NCBI GenBank assembly: GCA_024036415.1
Contig: JAMWET010000691.1
Coordinates: 80,001 to 144,000, forward strand
Origin: Prochilodus magdalenae
Taxonomy: Eukaryota; Chordata; Actinopteri; Characiformes; Prochilodontidae
Length of the DNA stretch: 64,000 nt
Direction of reading: 5' to 3'
Numbering within the stretch: the stretch's first letter is position 1; the number at the start of each line of letters is the position of its first letter. Below, in pieces: positions 23,111-35,935 of the stretch. The notes below the pieces were generated by a model. That model saw only the letters and a program-made list of their open reading frames with translations. It made no database searches and was not told the DNA's origin. The translations under genes and the position numbers were made by a program.

Positions 23111-24740
23111 ACTTGTTGTCAGGCTGCTCCTCAGCCAGGCCTCGTCACTCCTGCGTCCATGCTAGGCTAAGGCTAATCCTAAAACACAGACTGGTTCTTT
23201 ATGTCTGCTGCCTGAAGAGCAGAGTGAACTGCCTCAGATGAGGCTCTAGACAGCGGGAGGTGACGGCGTTCCTGCAGTGGTCTTGTTTTCATTTGAAACG
23301 TGACTGAAACCAAAGTCTGTATAGGAATTCTGACCACTCGCAAGCCATCTTGGCAATACCATCAGGCATTTACTCCCAGTCATACAAGACCAGGTTCTCT
23401 TTGAAAGAGGGGAGACCTGAACACTGAAACTGAAGACTGAATTAGCGATTTCAATGATGCTGTATTAAAATCCCTGGTAAAGTCAGATACAGTGTTTATA
23501 GTTTACCAGCAATCCCATCAGCCCTTTTTCACTGACGGCCATGACTTTCTCTGCAACCAGACACCAATGTTGAGCCTTACAAGTATTCCCATTCATACTT
23601 CCACCAGTGACCAGTCTCCGGGTACATAGCAGCTCTGCTGTAACATCCCTGACTCACGTTAGCGTGGTTGGTACTGTTTGGATATTGCATTAACTCTGGC
23701 ATACCAGGATAACAGCTCATACCTACAGCTTAGTAAATACTCCGTCCACATTCGATTGGCTAGGCCTGTGATCCATCTGGGTGGGCCCAGGCTCACTAGC
23801 GGACACACTCCTGGGTTGGGATGCTTGCGGGAACGAAGGATCAATAGAAATGGTCCTGCTTGGAATAAAATCTGGCTATAGTGACATGCATGAAAACTGA
23901 GAATGCTGCCGCTGCTGAGATACAGCAGCTGCTATTAAATGCAGCCTAGTGATAAGAATTTACTCGCATGCAGAGTAAAGCTATAAATACTGTTTTATAT
24001 ATATACATATTCCTCCGTACAGGAAACTCCTAATATTGTATATGCAAATGGTTTCAGTGCCGGATTGCAGGTTCCTTTAACAGGCACACAGTGTTCAGTG
24101 TTCACAAGCGCGTGTCATTCGTTACCATAGCCGAGTTTTGTAATCTGGAGTTGAAGTGAAACTGGGTTACGTAACTCACATGAAGGAGTTGAACAGGACA
24201 TACAGTACCGCAGCAGCTCCGGTTACAACGCAGTGGCTTATCAATGAGCTCCACGCCGTGCCAATCGGACCATTATTTGCTCTCCTGAAGTCGTTATTAA
24301 GCCAGACGTTTCTATAAACCAGGGGGAAACGAGCACGACTGCATGACACAGGGCAGCACTTCACGCTCCAGTGATCACATACGTTCGCCCCCTTTTAACC
24401 GCGGGAACTGAACAGCCCTTTTAAAGACACGTGTAAGCGAGTGACTGAATATGCCAGCAGTGCTGAAGGTCAGATAGTGAGAGCTGTTCAGAAAGTTCGG
24501 CCTCTCAGCTGTCTCCCGTGCACTGGGTCGGCTGAACTCTGTGCCACCGAATTACACCCCTTCTGAGGGAGGTGAACTCAAGTGACTGCAGCCGACAGCA
24601 CAACTGCACGTAATTCTACTTGGGGTGTGCGGGGGTGAATGGGGGTGTGGGGTGGGGGGGTTTGGGGTTGTAGTAGTACTGCACATATTTAGCCATATGG
24701 AAAAATATATTTGCTTATATTAAAAATAAACTAAAAACAA
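23111..24740. other. Intergenic, nothing recognised
   Basis: Unique sequence. Short frames show no domain. It ends in a G-rich patch (GGGGGTGTGGGGTGGGGGGG, about 24640-24660). Confidence 0.5.
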
Positions 24741-24746
24741 AAACTA

Positions 24747-25112
24747 CCGGTCAAAAGTTTAGACACGGCGGCTCATAGAAGGTTCTCCTTATTAAAGTGA
24801 AGACATAAAATAACAGATATGGAATTATACAGTCCACCTTAAACACGTCCAGAATGGAGCTGTACAGGAGGAGGAACCAGCTTTCTTACCCTGCAGTGGA
24901 GCTGATAGAACAAGGTTTATGTCTAAGCAGGTTTGGAGCGATTCTATTGGTCGGTCCATCATGAATATTCACTAACCTGAAAGGAGAACTAGAGCTTTTA
25001 CACTGTGCAGAAAAAGAGATCAAAGTTTCTACACCACTGAATATATATCAGAGGTGGAGATATGGAGGAGTATCATACTGGGGTGCATCATGAGTATACA
25101 CTACACTGCTTA
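24747..25112. mobile_element. Inverted-repeat DNA element (GTCAAAAGTTTAGACAC end), partial copy
   Basis: It begins CCGGTCAAAAGTTTAGACAC and runs through TCTATTGGTCGGTCCATCAT, CACTGTGCAGAAAAAGAGAT and GGAGATATGGAGGAGTATCA. The same modules appear in reverse order and opposite strand in the complete element at 62504-63001. The far end decays near an L2-like LINE fragment. No transposase is seen, so it is non-autonomous. Confidence 0.7.
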
Positions 25113-25139
25113 GAGTATTCACTCACCCATCCGAAACAT

Positions 25140-26080
25140 TGAATTCAGGTGTACCAATCACTTCCATGGCCACAGCAGTGGAGTGACGTGGGTGAACCTG
25201 AGAAGACCTGAGAAAGCTGCTGCATTCTGAACCAGCTGCAAGGGCCTGATGGCCTGTAGAGGAAGACCAGCCAGGAGCAGGTTGCAGAAGCCTCGAAATG
25301 ACCAGAGACTGGACAAGCAGCTGGGTGGCCTCCTGAGAGAGGAAGGGTCGTATACTCCGGATGTTGTAGAGGAGGAATCTGCATGACCGTCCAGAATCAC
25401 TCCAAGGCTTCTTTCATCATCCTGAATGAGATGGTAAGATCACGGTGAGGACCTGTAGAGCTGGGGATGAACAGCAACTCAGTCTTGCAGGATGGAGCTT
25501 AAGGTGGTGAGCTGTCATTCATGAGCAGATGTCAGTCAGGTACACTGAGACGCGAATGCATACCTGTGTCAGATGATGGGAAGGACAACATGAGCTGAGG
25601 ATCATCAGCATAGCAGTGATAACAAAAGCCAAGAGACAAAAGAGAAGAGGACCCAGCACTGAGCCTTGAGGGACACCGGTGGAGCGCCTGTGTGGAGCAG
25701 GTGTGGACCCTTTCCATGTTACCAGGTAGTGGTGGTCCTCCAGATAGGACTCAAACCACTTCCATGCAGCGCCAGTGATTCCAAGATCAGTGAGGACTGA
25801 CAGAAGGATGAGGAAGAGGTCAAGGCGAATCAGAACTGATGACCTTGCAGTCTAAAGCCTCCCAGTCACTACAATGAGGGCAGTTTCTGTTGATTGTGCT
25901 GCTTTGGAGCTGGTTTGGAGTTTTGATGTCTTGAAAGTGGTTCTGGGAGAGGAAAAAGGAGAGTTGATTGTAAACTGCATGTTCATGTATTTTTGGGAGA
26001 AAAGAAAGAAGTGATACCGGTCTGTAACTGCTGATGTCTGAGCTATCCAGCGAGGGTTTCTTCAGGATGGGAACCACATC
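25140..26080 (-). mobile_element. L2/CR1-like LINE reverse transcriptase fragment (degenerate)
   Basis: Pieces of reverse transcriptase read on the - strand in several frames. KKPSLDSSDISSYRPVSLL followed by FLPKIHE is at 26065-25985. The catalytic-box region CYADDPQLMLSFPSSDTG, holding the YADD motif and preceded by a decayed QGSVLGPLLF-like block, is at about 25630-25570. The C-terminal LLLAGLPLQAIRPLQLVQNA followed by HVTPLL is at about 25290-25175. The order 26080 to 25140 is that of an L2-type ORF2. Frameshifts and internal deletions make it dead. Confidence 0.85.
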
Positions 26081-26500
26081 ATTTTAAATTCCACCATGAA
26101 TGGAATTTAAAACACATCTGTACTTATTTTCTCCTATTGTTTTTGTTCCTGTTGTTTCCCTGGCCTGCTAGGGCTTCTTTGCGTGTGCCTTCTTCCCAGG
26201 CCTGCTGCAGTGTGTAAATGTCATACTCTTTCCTAATCTGTTATAAATCTGTTGCTTTTTATTCCCCCTGTGGCACACAGCAACACTGCGACTGATTATC
26301 CCCCTCTTAAATGAAGAAAGGGATGATGAAAAACAAGTTTCGGGCCAAAAGCATGTCATAAAATGATCGTCTCGGGTATCAGCAGTGTATTCATAGCCAT
26401 GGTAATAACATAGTAATAACATGGTTCCATTCACCACCACTGTGAGTAGTTCTGAGTTGGTAAGTTAGCATGGGGCATTTAATGCACCAAACCACTCTGT
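26081..26500. other. Intergenic with a fragment of the 3055-3615 repeat family
   Basis: Only GGTTCCATTCACCACCACTGTG and nearby bases (26423-26490) match the dispersed repeat; nothing else was recognised. Confidence 0.5.
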
Positions 26501-26504
26501 AGGG

Positions 26505-27935
26505 GCACAGTGTGGAGGTGTGATAGGATGGTAGCAGTAGGACAGTGTGAAGGTGTAGTAGTACAGTGTGGCGGTGTTGTAGGATAGTAACAGTGGGACA
26601 GTGTGGAGGTGTAGAGGACAGTAGTAGTAGGACAGTGTGAAGGTGTAGTAGGACAGTGGAGAGGTAGGTTTGTTACAGTGGGACAGTGTGGAGGTGTAGA
26701 GGACAGTAGTAGTAGGACAGTGTGGAGGTGTTGTAGGATAGTAACAGTGGGACAGTGTGGAGGTGTAGAGGACAGTAGTAGAGGGCAGTGTGAAGGTGTA
26801 GTAAGACAGTGTGGAGAGGTAGGTTTGTTACAGTGGGACAGTGTGGAGGTGTAGTAGGACACTGGAGATGTTGTAGGATAGTAACAGTGGGACAGTGTGA
26901 AGGTGTAGTAAGACAGTGTGGAGAGTTAGGTTTGTTACAGTGGGACAGTGCGGGGGTGTAGTAGGATAGTAACAGTGGGACAGTCTGGAGGTATAGTAGG
27001 ACAGTGTGGAGGTGTAGAGGACAGTAGTAGTAGGACAGTGTGAAGGTGTAGTAGGACAGTGGAGAGGTAGGTTTGTTACAGTGGGACAGTGTGGAGGTGT
27101 AGTAGGACACTGGAGATGTTGTAGGATAGTGACAGTGGTGCAGTGTGGAGGTACAGTAGGACAGTGTGGCGGTGTAATGGGATGGTAGCAGTAGGACAAT
27201 GTGGAGGTGTAGTAGGATGGTAGCAGCATCACAGTATTGAGGTGTAGTAGGACAGTGTAGAGGTGTAGTAGGATGGTGGCAGTAGGACAGTGTGGAGGTG
27301 TAGTAGGATGGTGGCAGTAGGACAGTGTGGAGGTGTAGTAGGACAGCGTAGAGGTGTAGTAGGATGGTAGCAGTTAGATAGTATTGAGGTGTAGTAGGAC
27401 AGCGTAGAGGTGTAGTAGGACAGTGTGGAGGTGTAGTAGGATGGTAGCAGTATGACGGTGTTGAGGTGTAGTAGGACAGCGTAGAGGTGTAGTAGGACAG
27501 TGTGGAGATGTAGTAGGATGGTAGCAGTATGACGGTGTTGAGGTGTAGTAGGACAGCGTAGAGGTGTAGTAGGACAGTGTGGAGGTGTAGTAGGATGGTA
27601 GCTGTATGATAGTGCTGAGGTGCAGTAGGACAGCGTAGAGGTGTAGTAGGATGGTAGCAGTTAGATAGTATTGAGGTGTAGTAGGACAGCGTAGAGGTGT
27701 AGTAGGACAGTGTGGAGGTGTAGTAGGATGGTAGCAGTAGGACAGTGTGGAGGTGTAGTAGGATGGTAGCAGTATGACAGTGTTGAGGTGTAGTAGGACA
27801 GTGTGGAGGTGTAGTAGGACAGTGTGGAGGTGTAGTAGGATGGTAGCAGTATGACAGTGTAGAGGTGTAGCAGGACAGTGTGGAGGTGTAGTAGGACAGT
27901 GTGGAGGTGTAGTAGGAGAACAGATACAGGCCTGA
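26505..27935. repeat. 21-bp-based minisatellite array A
   Basis: Units GGACAGTGTGGAGGTGTAGTA (21 bp), with longer variants inserting GATGGTAGCAGTA or GATAGTAACAGTG. Units are multiples of 3 or nearly so, which leaves several - strand frames open (His/Thr/Leu/Tyr-rich, up to 189 codons). Not genes. Confidence 0.95.
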
Positions 27936-28292
27936 GACCGCACTTACAAACCTCCATTCCCGCAGACAGGGAGCAGACAGCTCTGCAGGGTTAGAGAGAA
28001 AGTGCTAGGTGACTGTGTCAGTGGGCTCCACTGTTGGCCATATAAAGCCAGCAAGCCCTGAGGCAGCGTTTCTGAGAAGCTGGCAGTGAGCACAGGGCTG
28101 TGAGAAGGCTGGTGGGCCGCGTGGCATCAGGTGGCAGCTCGTGTGTGGGCGCCAACTGCCGAAGCAGAAGCCCGCGCCAACTCTCTGCCCTACATGGCAA
28201 GAAGGAGTACGCAGCTCCGGGCCCGCTACCAGCCTTCTGTCACCTGACTCCTCTGGCATCTGGGGTCACTCGACACCATCATGACTGCACTG

Positions 28293-28332
<40 letters not shown>

Positions 28333-28437
28333 TCACTGCGCTCTAAATATAGAGTTACTGTGGCAGAGCCCCACCACGAGCTTTCTCCTCATTCACCCTC
28401 CTCTCCCCCAGATCCTCCTTTAGCCTCAGCCTGAGTC

Positions 28438-28473
<36 letters not shown>

Positions 28474-28850
28474 ATTTGGCCCCTCCTCCTGCTGTACTAT
28501 ACCAGCTCTGTGCAGTTACATACTGTATCCACGCGTTCTCACAGTTCCAGGAAATATACTCCCCTCTAATTCATGGAAAAGTCCATTCCACTTCCCTTTA
28601 AAAAAAAGGCCTTCCAAGACATTAAGCACGTGAAGCCGGAGTGAGCTCATGGACCTCTGTGCTTACATATTACCACCTTTTAAGCCCCAGCAAAGGGGGA
28701 AAACTCTCAGAACTGCACAACTACAGAACCTACTGATGCAAAAAATTATTTCTGTTGTAGAAAAACTCTGAAGTGCTTTACACAGTCTATAACTATATAG
28801 AGCTGCAGCTCTGACAGGAAATCCAGCCTACAGTCACAGTCACAACTTAT
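27936..28850. other. Spacer between the two 21-bp arrays, with (CT)n runs
   Basis: Holds a GC-richer patch (28010-28270) with a TATAAA at about 28042 and two (CT)n runs at 28292-28325 and 28440-28470. No gene recognised. Confidence 0.5.
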
Positions 28851-29030
28851 TGTCCTACTACAGCTCCATGCTAAAACGGCTCTACTGGACCACAACAGTG
28901 TTCTACTACAAAGCTCCTACTACACCTCCACACTGTTCTTCTACTGCTGCCTTACGCACCGCCGCACTATTACTACTGCCCCAACACATTAATACACTGG
29001 CCCACTGTTACTGTTCTACTTGTAATCAGA
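28851..29030. repeat. Inverted units of the 21-bp array
   Basis: CCTACTACACCTCCACACTG and similar stretches are the reverse complement of array units (CAGTGTGGAGGTGTAGTAGG). They form a short block in the opposite orientation just before array B. Confidence 0.75.
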
Positions 29031-29034
29031 CAGC

Positions 29035-30290
29035 ATGAAGGCACAACAGGACAGTAGAAGTAGGACAGTGTGGAGATGGAGTTAGGTAGGACAATACTAG
29101 TAGGACATTGTGGAGGGAGAGTTGGACAGTAGCAGTAAGACAATGTTTAGGCGTAGTAGGACAGTAGTTATAAGATATTGTGGAGGTGTAGTTGGACAGT
29201 AGCACTAGGACAGTGTTTAGGTGTAATAGGACAGTAGTAACGGGACAGTGTGGAGGTGTAGTAGGACAATAAAGGTAGGGACAGTGTGGAGGTGTAGTAG
29301 GAGAATAATAGAAGGGCAGTGTGGAGGTGTAGTGGGGCAGTAAAAGTAGGGACAGGGTGGAGGTATAGTAGGACAGTGTGGAGGTATAGTAGAACAGTAA
29401 TAGGACAGGGTGGAGGTATAATATGACGGTAGTAGTAGGACAATGTGGAGGTCTAACAGGACAGTAGTAATAGGACAATGTGGTGGTGTAGTAGGGTAGT
29501 GTGGAGGTGTAGTAGGGCAGTGTGGAGGTGTAACAGGACAGTGTGGAGGTGTAACAGGACAGTGTGGAGGTGTAGTAGGGCAGTGTGGAGGTATATTAGA
29601 GCAGTGTGGAGGTGTAGTAGGGCAGTGTGGAGGTGTAACAGGACAGTGTGGAGGTGTAGTAGGGCAGTGTGGAGGTGTAACAGGACAATGTGGAGGTGTA
29701 GTATGGCAGCTTGGAGGTGCAGTATTGCAGTAGTAGGAGGACAGTGTGGAAGTATAGTAGGGCAGTGTGGAGGTGTAACAGGACAGTGTGGAGGTGTAAC
29801 AGGACAGTGAGGAGGTGTAACAGGACAGTAGTAGTAGGACAGTGTGGAAGTATAGTAGGGCAGTGTGCAGGTGTAGTAGGGCAGTGTGGAGGTGTAGTAG
29901 GGAAGTGTGGAGGTGTAACAGGACAGTAGTAGTAGGACAGTGTGGAAGTATAGTAGGGCAGTGTGGAGGTGTAGTAGGGCAGATTGGCGGTGCAGTATGG
30001 CAGTAGTAATAGGAGGACAGTGTGGAAGTATAGTAGGGCAGTGTGGAGGTGTAACAGGACAGTAGTAGTAGGGCAGTGTGAAGGTGTAGTAGGGCAGTGT
30101 GGAGGTGTAACAGGACAGTGTGGAGGTGTAGTAGGGCAGTGTGGAGGTGTAGTAGGGCAGTGTGGAGGTGTAGTAGGGCAGTGTGGAGGTGTAGTAGGGC
30201 AGTGTGGAGGTGTAGTAGGACAGTGTGGAGGTGTAACAGGACAGTGTGGAGGTGTAACAGGACAGTAGTAGTAGGACAGTGTAGAACCGT
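29035..30290. repeat. 21-bp-based minisatellite array B
   Basis: Same unit family as array A (GGGCAGTGTGGAGGTGTAGTA and the variant GGTGTAACAGGACAGTGTGG), in the same orientation as A. It yields a 381-codon - strand frame (29217-30362) of His-Thr-Leu repeats and + strand Trp/Arg/Val repeats, all repeat products. Confidence 0.95.
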
Positions 30291-30770
30291 AGTAGAACAG
30301 CAGGTTGTGACTGCAGGCCGGATTCCCAGCAGGAGCCAGAGCTCTGAGAAACGGGGGAACATTCCAGTTTGGGACCCCGTCAGCTGGGAGAGCCTTCTGA
30401 CTCAAAGAAACAGATGTTCCTTAGAGAACGCTGGAGCTCGGCGCATGTGTGAGTGGGAGTGAGTGAGTGAGCGTCTGTTTCTTATTCTAACACTGAGCTC
30501 CTTCTGTTCCTCTGATCGTCTCCGTGGTAGATGGACCTGCGTTCTGGGGGAGGCTGTAGGAGACGACTATACAGCTCCAACCCCCCTTCACACACATACC
30601 CCCCCTCTACATTCTAAATCTTTACACAAGAGCTCTCTCTGTTGCTGCTGGTGCAATTCGGCGGGCTTGAATGATTCATTGTGAAATGTGATGTTTAAAT
30701 AAGCTTCTGTTTCCTAAGCTGAATGGAGAAGGGATTTTCGCAATGGTTATTGGATAATTGAGGCACGTAT
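30291..30770. other. Unique sequence next to array B
   Basis: Moderately GC-rich. No coding signal recognised. Confidence 0.45.
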
Positions 30771-30779
30771 GACGGCGTC

Positions 30780-31500
30780 AAACGCTTCCCAAACAGATCA
30801 CGGCCACACTCTGCACTACTGACCTGCTTCTCCGGTGAACTCTATGCAGCATATGTGCGAGTGTTAATGCAACTGATGTGCTGACATCTGATGCACCACA
30901 AGGATTCAAACACAAACATTCGTCTGGAGAGCTGGAAGAAGTCAGGAACCCACCCTGTGTCCTTCTGACTGTTCTCATAACCTACATACACAACTTGGTG
31001 GGTAGGTTTGATATACTGAGACATGAGAAAATGATTCAGGTGCATGTGACGGAAGCAAGGACCAGCCTTATCTCTGTACCTGACTGACCCAACAGCCCCG
31101 ATTCTGTAATGGTGTCGTGCCAGACTGGAGTGCAGTCATGGAGTGACTCAGAATGGCAGCGGGTCATCTTCAGTGACGAGTCCCGGTGGAGACGACCAAC
31201 GAAGTTTGTTGTTACACGTATGGAAAGCTTGGTGTCACTCCACCTCCAACCCTACCGCACCATCTGCAGGAACTGTGTGAGGGTATTCAAGCTGCATGGG
31301 ATGGATTATCACAGGACACCATTAGGAACCTCTACAGCTCCATACCGAGACGTCTGGCATGTTGGGTTAGCAAACACGGCGGCCCGACGCCATACTGAGA
31401 GACAGACTTCTGTATGTGTAGCTCAATAAATATTGATCATATCAGTCTAGATTTATCATCAGTTATTGATCCTGGTCACCTTTATCTTCCTTCCCAACAG
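30780..31500 (+). mobile_element. Tc1-like DNA transposon remnant, copy 1
   Basis: Broken transposase frames on the + strand: SWSDSEWQRVIFSDESRWRR (31136-31195) is the DE(W)QRV.FSDES block of Tc1-like transposases. HLQELCEGIQAAWDGLSQD, then IRNLYSSIPRR and KHGGPTPY (about 31258-31395), is the C-terminal block. The 3' end (CTCAATAAATATTGATCATATC to 31497) is shared with the copy at 38240-39115. Upstream pieces are internally deleted relative to that copy. Inactive. Confidence 0.85.
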
Positions 31501-32920
31501 CACCGCACTCCCACACCTCCTTCTGGACTTTCTTGATTTGTGTTTATTCTGATGTAACAACACATATTTCTGAGTGTTAATTCCATTTTCTGTGTAACTG
31601 CCTAACTGCCTAAGCCTTTTGCACAAGTACCAGTGATGGCTCTACCTAATAAGCAACATAAGCACCTTCTCTGGGCCCTGCGGCAACCAGAGGGCCCCCT
31701 AACAACTCATGCTGTTTCTGCACCACTGTGTTGTCTAAGATGCTTGAGTGAGGGGACACTCAACTAGTTAATCAGGTCTCAAAAGAGCTTGTACGCATCT
31801 GTACGCAAGAAAAAGATGGAGAACGCTGAGAGGGTAAACCGAAGCCTATAAGACCCCAAACCAGCTTCCGTTCATTAGCAATGTACAAATTAGCCACTTC
31901 AAAATGTACAGCTTGTAATAATTAGCCTGGAATTTGAATATTTATCAGCTAGCAAGACATAAAACATGCCCCCCCCCAAAACAGACTAATTATGGAGAAT
32001 GTAACATATTGTGGGGAAAAGAGTCACAAAATGTGACCTGTGCAAAAGTTATGGCACTCATAATTTTTTTTAGGGGTTTAATATATTAAACTCAGCAAAT
32101 AAATTGAAATTGTGAACTGGAATGTGGAGAAAATGCTGCATATGGTGTAATCCCGAGTGTTTCAGCACTGTTAGAGCCCAGTTACTGTAAGTGCGCTGGT
32201 GCGAGCAGCCGTCGGTTGGCCTGTTGTCTGAATGGTCGGCTCGCGAGGGGCCCTCGTAAGGATGACTTTTTACTGTTAATGTGGTCAAATTGACAGCTCA
32301 TCAAAAGCAGAAGTGAAACTCGCCTCGTACGCAGGGGACTGAAAGAGGGGCTGGAGAACACTGCTACTTCTTCAAACTCAGTAATGCTCTCTGGGAGGCA
32401 CATGTAGGTTATTAAAACATGGGGGAATTTTTTTCGCTCCCTGAAAAAAAAATCTGGCTTCTGGTTAACCATCCCAAATTCACCTCTTTCGTCAAGCCTC
32501 TTTGTTCTGCTACCACTCCCAATACTTTTGAACTTGTTTCTAACTACCACTGAATCAATTATTCAGTATTTAGTGTGAAGCTTATGTGAAAGTCCAGCAG
32601 TTATGACGATAATGAATTGATATGTGGCCCCACAGTCAAGGCCGGTTTGGTGAAACTCAATGCGAGCAATTGAAACTCACGGCAGAAATTTGGAATGCAA
32701 ATTTTGCTCAGTCATAAAAAAGGTCAGTGTAAGTGTAAGGCTAAAAGGCAGGTGAAGTATTTGGCAAAAATCAGGTAATTACCAGATATGATGTGGGGGG
32801 CAACAGATCTGGTGCTCATCTGATAGTATCGGGTACACACCAGATTATTACTTAAAAACAAAAATCAGTTCCTTTTACCAAGAGGTTAACCCACCACGTC
32901 CCTATAGGGGCTCAGCACTT
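31501..32920. other. Intergenic, nothing recognised
   Basis: Unique sequence without convincing genes. The - strand frame 32182-32550 has no domain. Confidence 0.5.
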
Positions 32921-32924
32921 AAGT

Positions 32925-33615
32925 CATTTGGTATTTTAGTAATATGGTATTTTAGTAATATGGCATTTTAGTCATTAATTATTTTAGTAATTTATTATTT
33001 TAATAATTTGGTATTTTAGTAATATGGCATTTTAGTCATTAAGTATTTTAGTTACTTAGTATTTTAATAAGTGTAGTAAATTGGTATTTTAGTCATTTTG
33101 AATTTTAATAAGTGTAGTAAATTGGTATTTTAGTAATTTAGTATTTTAGTAATTTGGTATTTTAGTAATATGGTATTTTAGTCATAAAGTATTTTAGCAA
33201 TTTAGTATTTTAATAAGTGTAGTAAATTGGTATTTTAGTAATTTAGTATTTCAGTAATTTGGTATTTTAGTAATATGGTATTTTAGTAATTTGGTATTTT
33301 AGTAATATGGCATTTTAGTCATAAAGTATTTTAGCAATTTAGTATGTTAATAGGTGTAGTAAATTGGTATTTTAGTAATTTAGTATTTCAGTAATTTGGT
33401 ATTTTAGTAATATGGTATTTTAGAAATTAAGTATTTTAGCAATTTAGCATTTTAATAAGTGTAGTAAATAGGTATTTTAGTAATTTAGAATTTTAATAAG
33501 TGTAGCAAATTGGTATTTTAGTCATTTAGTATTTTAGTAATTTGGTATTTTAGTAATGTGGTATTTTAGTCATTAAGTACTCTAGTAATTTAGTATTTTA
33601 GTCATTTAATAATTT
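32925..33615. repeat. 16-bp-like TTTTAGTAAT minisatellite
   Basis: Imperfect tandem repeat of GGTATTTTAGTAATTT, GGCATTTTAGTCATTA and AGTATTTTAATAAGTGTAGT blocks. Larger blocks of about 60-130 bp are themselves repeated (AATAAGTGTAGTAAATTGG recurs). Confidence 0.9.
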
Positions 33616-35470
33616 TAACAGTATTTATGTGAAAATGAGTCACATTATTTAAATATGTAAATATTCTGCACATGTTAGTGCTGAATTGATTTGTGTTTAG
33701 CATTGTGTGAAACTGGGACTTCTAATGGCCACATCTTTTTTGTGCAAGCCACATTTATGCCACAGTATGTTAAATATAATAAATACACAGCAAGTGTCCA
33801 TTAAAAACATTATTAATGCCTCGATTTTAACATTACTAATGATTTTACTTTCAGCCAGAACATTTATTTGACCTGCATTAAGCCTGGTAAACTTATTTCT
33901 AACCACAAGAAGACATTTTTTTAGGTTTAAATGGCAAAAATATGTTAAAATTGCAAGTTAGAATGAACCGGTCTGCTGAAATGTGACTCCAGAAGCCAAG
34001 TTTAGCGCATAATTCCTTTTTTGTTTTGCCAACTGAGTTTAACATATAGAAGCATGCAACATGTTAAATTAATAGTACATAAATATAGAAATTTAAATAT
34101 GAAAATAAATCTAAATGGAATAACATAGGCTATAACTTTTGCTTAGACCACATTTTAAGCTTTCTGGTTATTTGAAAGTAAAAATGAAAGAACGCACAAG
34201 TAACCAAGACCTACAGAACCCTACAGTTCTCTGAGGAACTTCATTTCCTGGGTTCTTTGAGGAACTATGAGGCATCAATGAACCATTTTTGAACAGGTTT
34301 CTAAATTTAAAGAATTCATTTATAAATAGACTCTTCCAGGAAAGTAGAAGACAGTCCAGATGGTTGCGTTGGAGTTTGGGACCTACTACTGAATATGTGT
34401 TCATGAATGTATCTGGTGTTACGCACGTTGTATACGTTCAGGTTTCAGTTTCATAACCGCTTAGTTTTGGTTACATGACTGCAGGAATAGAAGAGGACTT
34501 TGAAGAACCTCAGAAACTCTAGACAGCTTTTAGGCCTGTAGGTTCTTCTAGGAACCCTCCAAGGTGCTTCCGGGCTCACACATAAGAAGAGGGTTCTCAA
34601 AGAAGCTGAGCCGAAGCGTGGTGATGGCTGGAACCCAGTGAAGGAGCTAGGACCTGACCTAGGGTTATACAGGGAAGGTTTTTTAAGGAACCTCAGCGTA
34701 TCATTTTTCTTACTTTGAGGGCCCTTTTAGCTTTCACAGTCAGCAACTCCACATCCTAATGTCTTCACTGAGGACACGGTCGCTCATTTGTCCTTCTCCA
34801 CCCTGACAGCACTAATTATCTGACTGTCTGAGCCTTTACTGGACTGGAATAAAGCTTCTTCTTACCAGGTTTCCTAGGCTGAACTGATGCGATATGCTTT
34901 ACAGTGCAGAATTAGATAAGGCTGTCTGTTGGAACGCGACTCTTGGAAGGCTCTCCTCCAGAAAGCTCGCGCTCTGCTTGCGCTCTCGCTGAGGAATCAG
35001 TTGCGCTCTGCGGCCTCAGAGATAACACAAATCCTACACAGGCATCTTCACTGCGCAACCCTGCATCATCATAAAGACCATGCAGACCCCCCTATCAGCC
35101 ACACACAGACAGTAAATGTGCTTCCTTCACTAACACCACCCCACCTCCACCACAACCCCCCGTCCCCCCACCAACCAACCCTAAAACCGCTCTAACCTAC
35201 TGGCACTTCTAAGGAAAACTGTGGCTAGTGTTGAAATACTTGATTGCCCAAACAGAACAGAAGCGTTATCCTGTACGGCTATTTCTTTCATATATAAGCC
35301 CCCCCAGGTCCCCACCCCCAGCATTATCAGGGAGAGCAGAGGACGTGTCGTAAGGTCGTAAAGCCACACCGTGAACCCTCGCTTACGGAACGCAGCACTG
35401 CCAGGTCACCGGCGGAAACTGATTCAGCAAAGTCAAAGGTCAATCCACGACAGCTGAAGGTATCAGGACA
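33616..35470. other. Intergenic, nothing firmly recognised
   Basis: AT-rich until about 34700, then mixed. Contains the GGTTCT/AGAACC-rich motifs seen also at 49400-50250 (for example 34500-34600). No exon recognised. Confidence 0.45.
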
Positions 35471-35479
35471 TTCGCTAAT

Positions 35480-35760
35480 GTGTCCAGATGTTTGGAGACA
35501 CCAGTGTTTCTTATGTAACCAAGGGTATTAATGGGTATTGGGTATGGGTATGGGCTATTTGCTGCAGTACCAGCTTGAACTAGATGTCGGAACATTGCTG
35601 TGAGGATTTGTATGCATTCAGCATTCACAAGAACATTAGTGAGGTCAGGTACTGATGTTGGATGATCAGCTCTGGATCACTCCAGCTCATCCCAAAGGGA
35701 TACTGGATGGAGCTCTATCATCACTCCAGAGAACACAGGTCCACTGTTAACAGCTCAATG
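35480..35760. mobile_element. Dispersed non-autonomous element (GTGTCCAGATGTTTGGAGAC end)
   Basis: GTGTCCAGATGTTTGGAGAC, ATTGCTGTGAGGATTTGTAT, GCATTCA..ACAAGAACATTAGTGAGGT and CAGCTCATCCCAAAGG are in the order seen in a widespread teleost repeat. No transposase. A roughly 50-bp tandem duplication (ACAAGTCTCCAGAACATC twice, 35802-35861) follows directly. Confidence 0.5.
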
Positions 35761-35935
35761 CTGAGGGGGGGTCATACCCCTCCAGCCCATGCCAGGTTTT
35801 GGACAAGTCTCCAGAACATCTCTCTAGCTTGTACCAGGTATTGGACAAGTCTCCAGAACATCCCATTCTATTGGTCGGTGCTTTCTAAGGAGGTTATACA
35901 TAACCTATTGTATAATATAAGCTCCGCCAGCGACC

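Noticed and set aside
25140..26080. Short - strand frames as separate genes
   Set aside because: Together they are pieces of one degenerate L2-like reverse transcriptase.
29217..30405. 381- and 269-codon His/Thr/Leu frames that look like a tandem-repeat protein
   Set aside because: The 21-bp unit keeps several frames open on both strands; no promoter, splice or family evidence.
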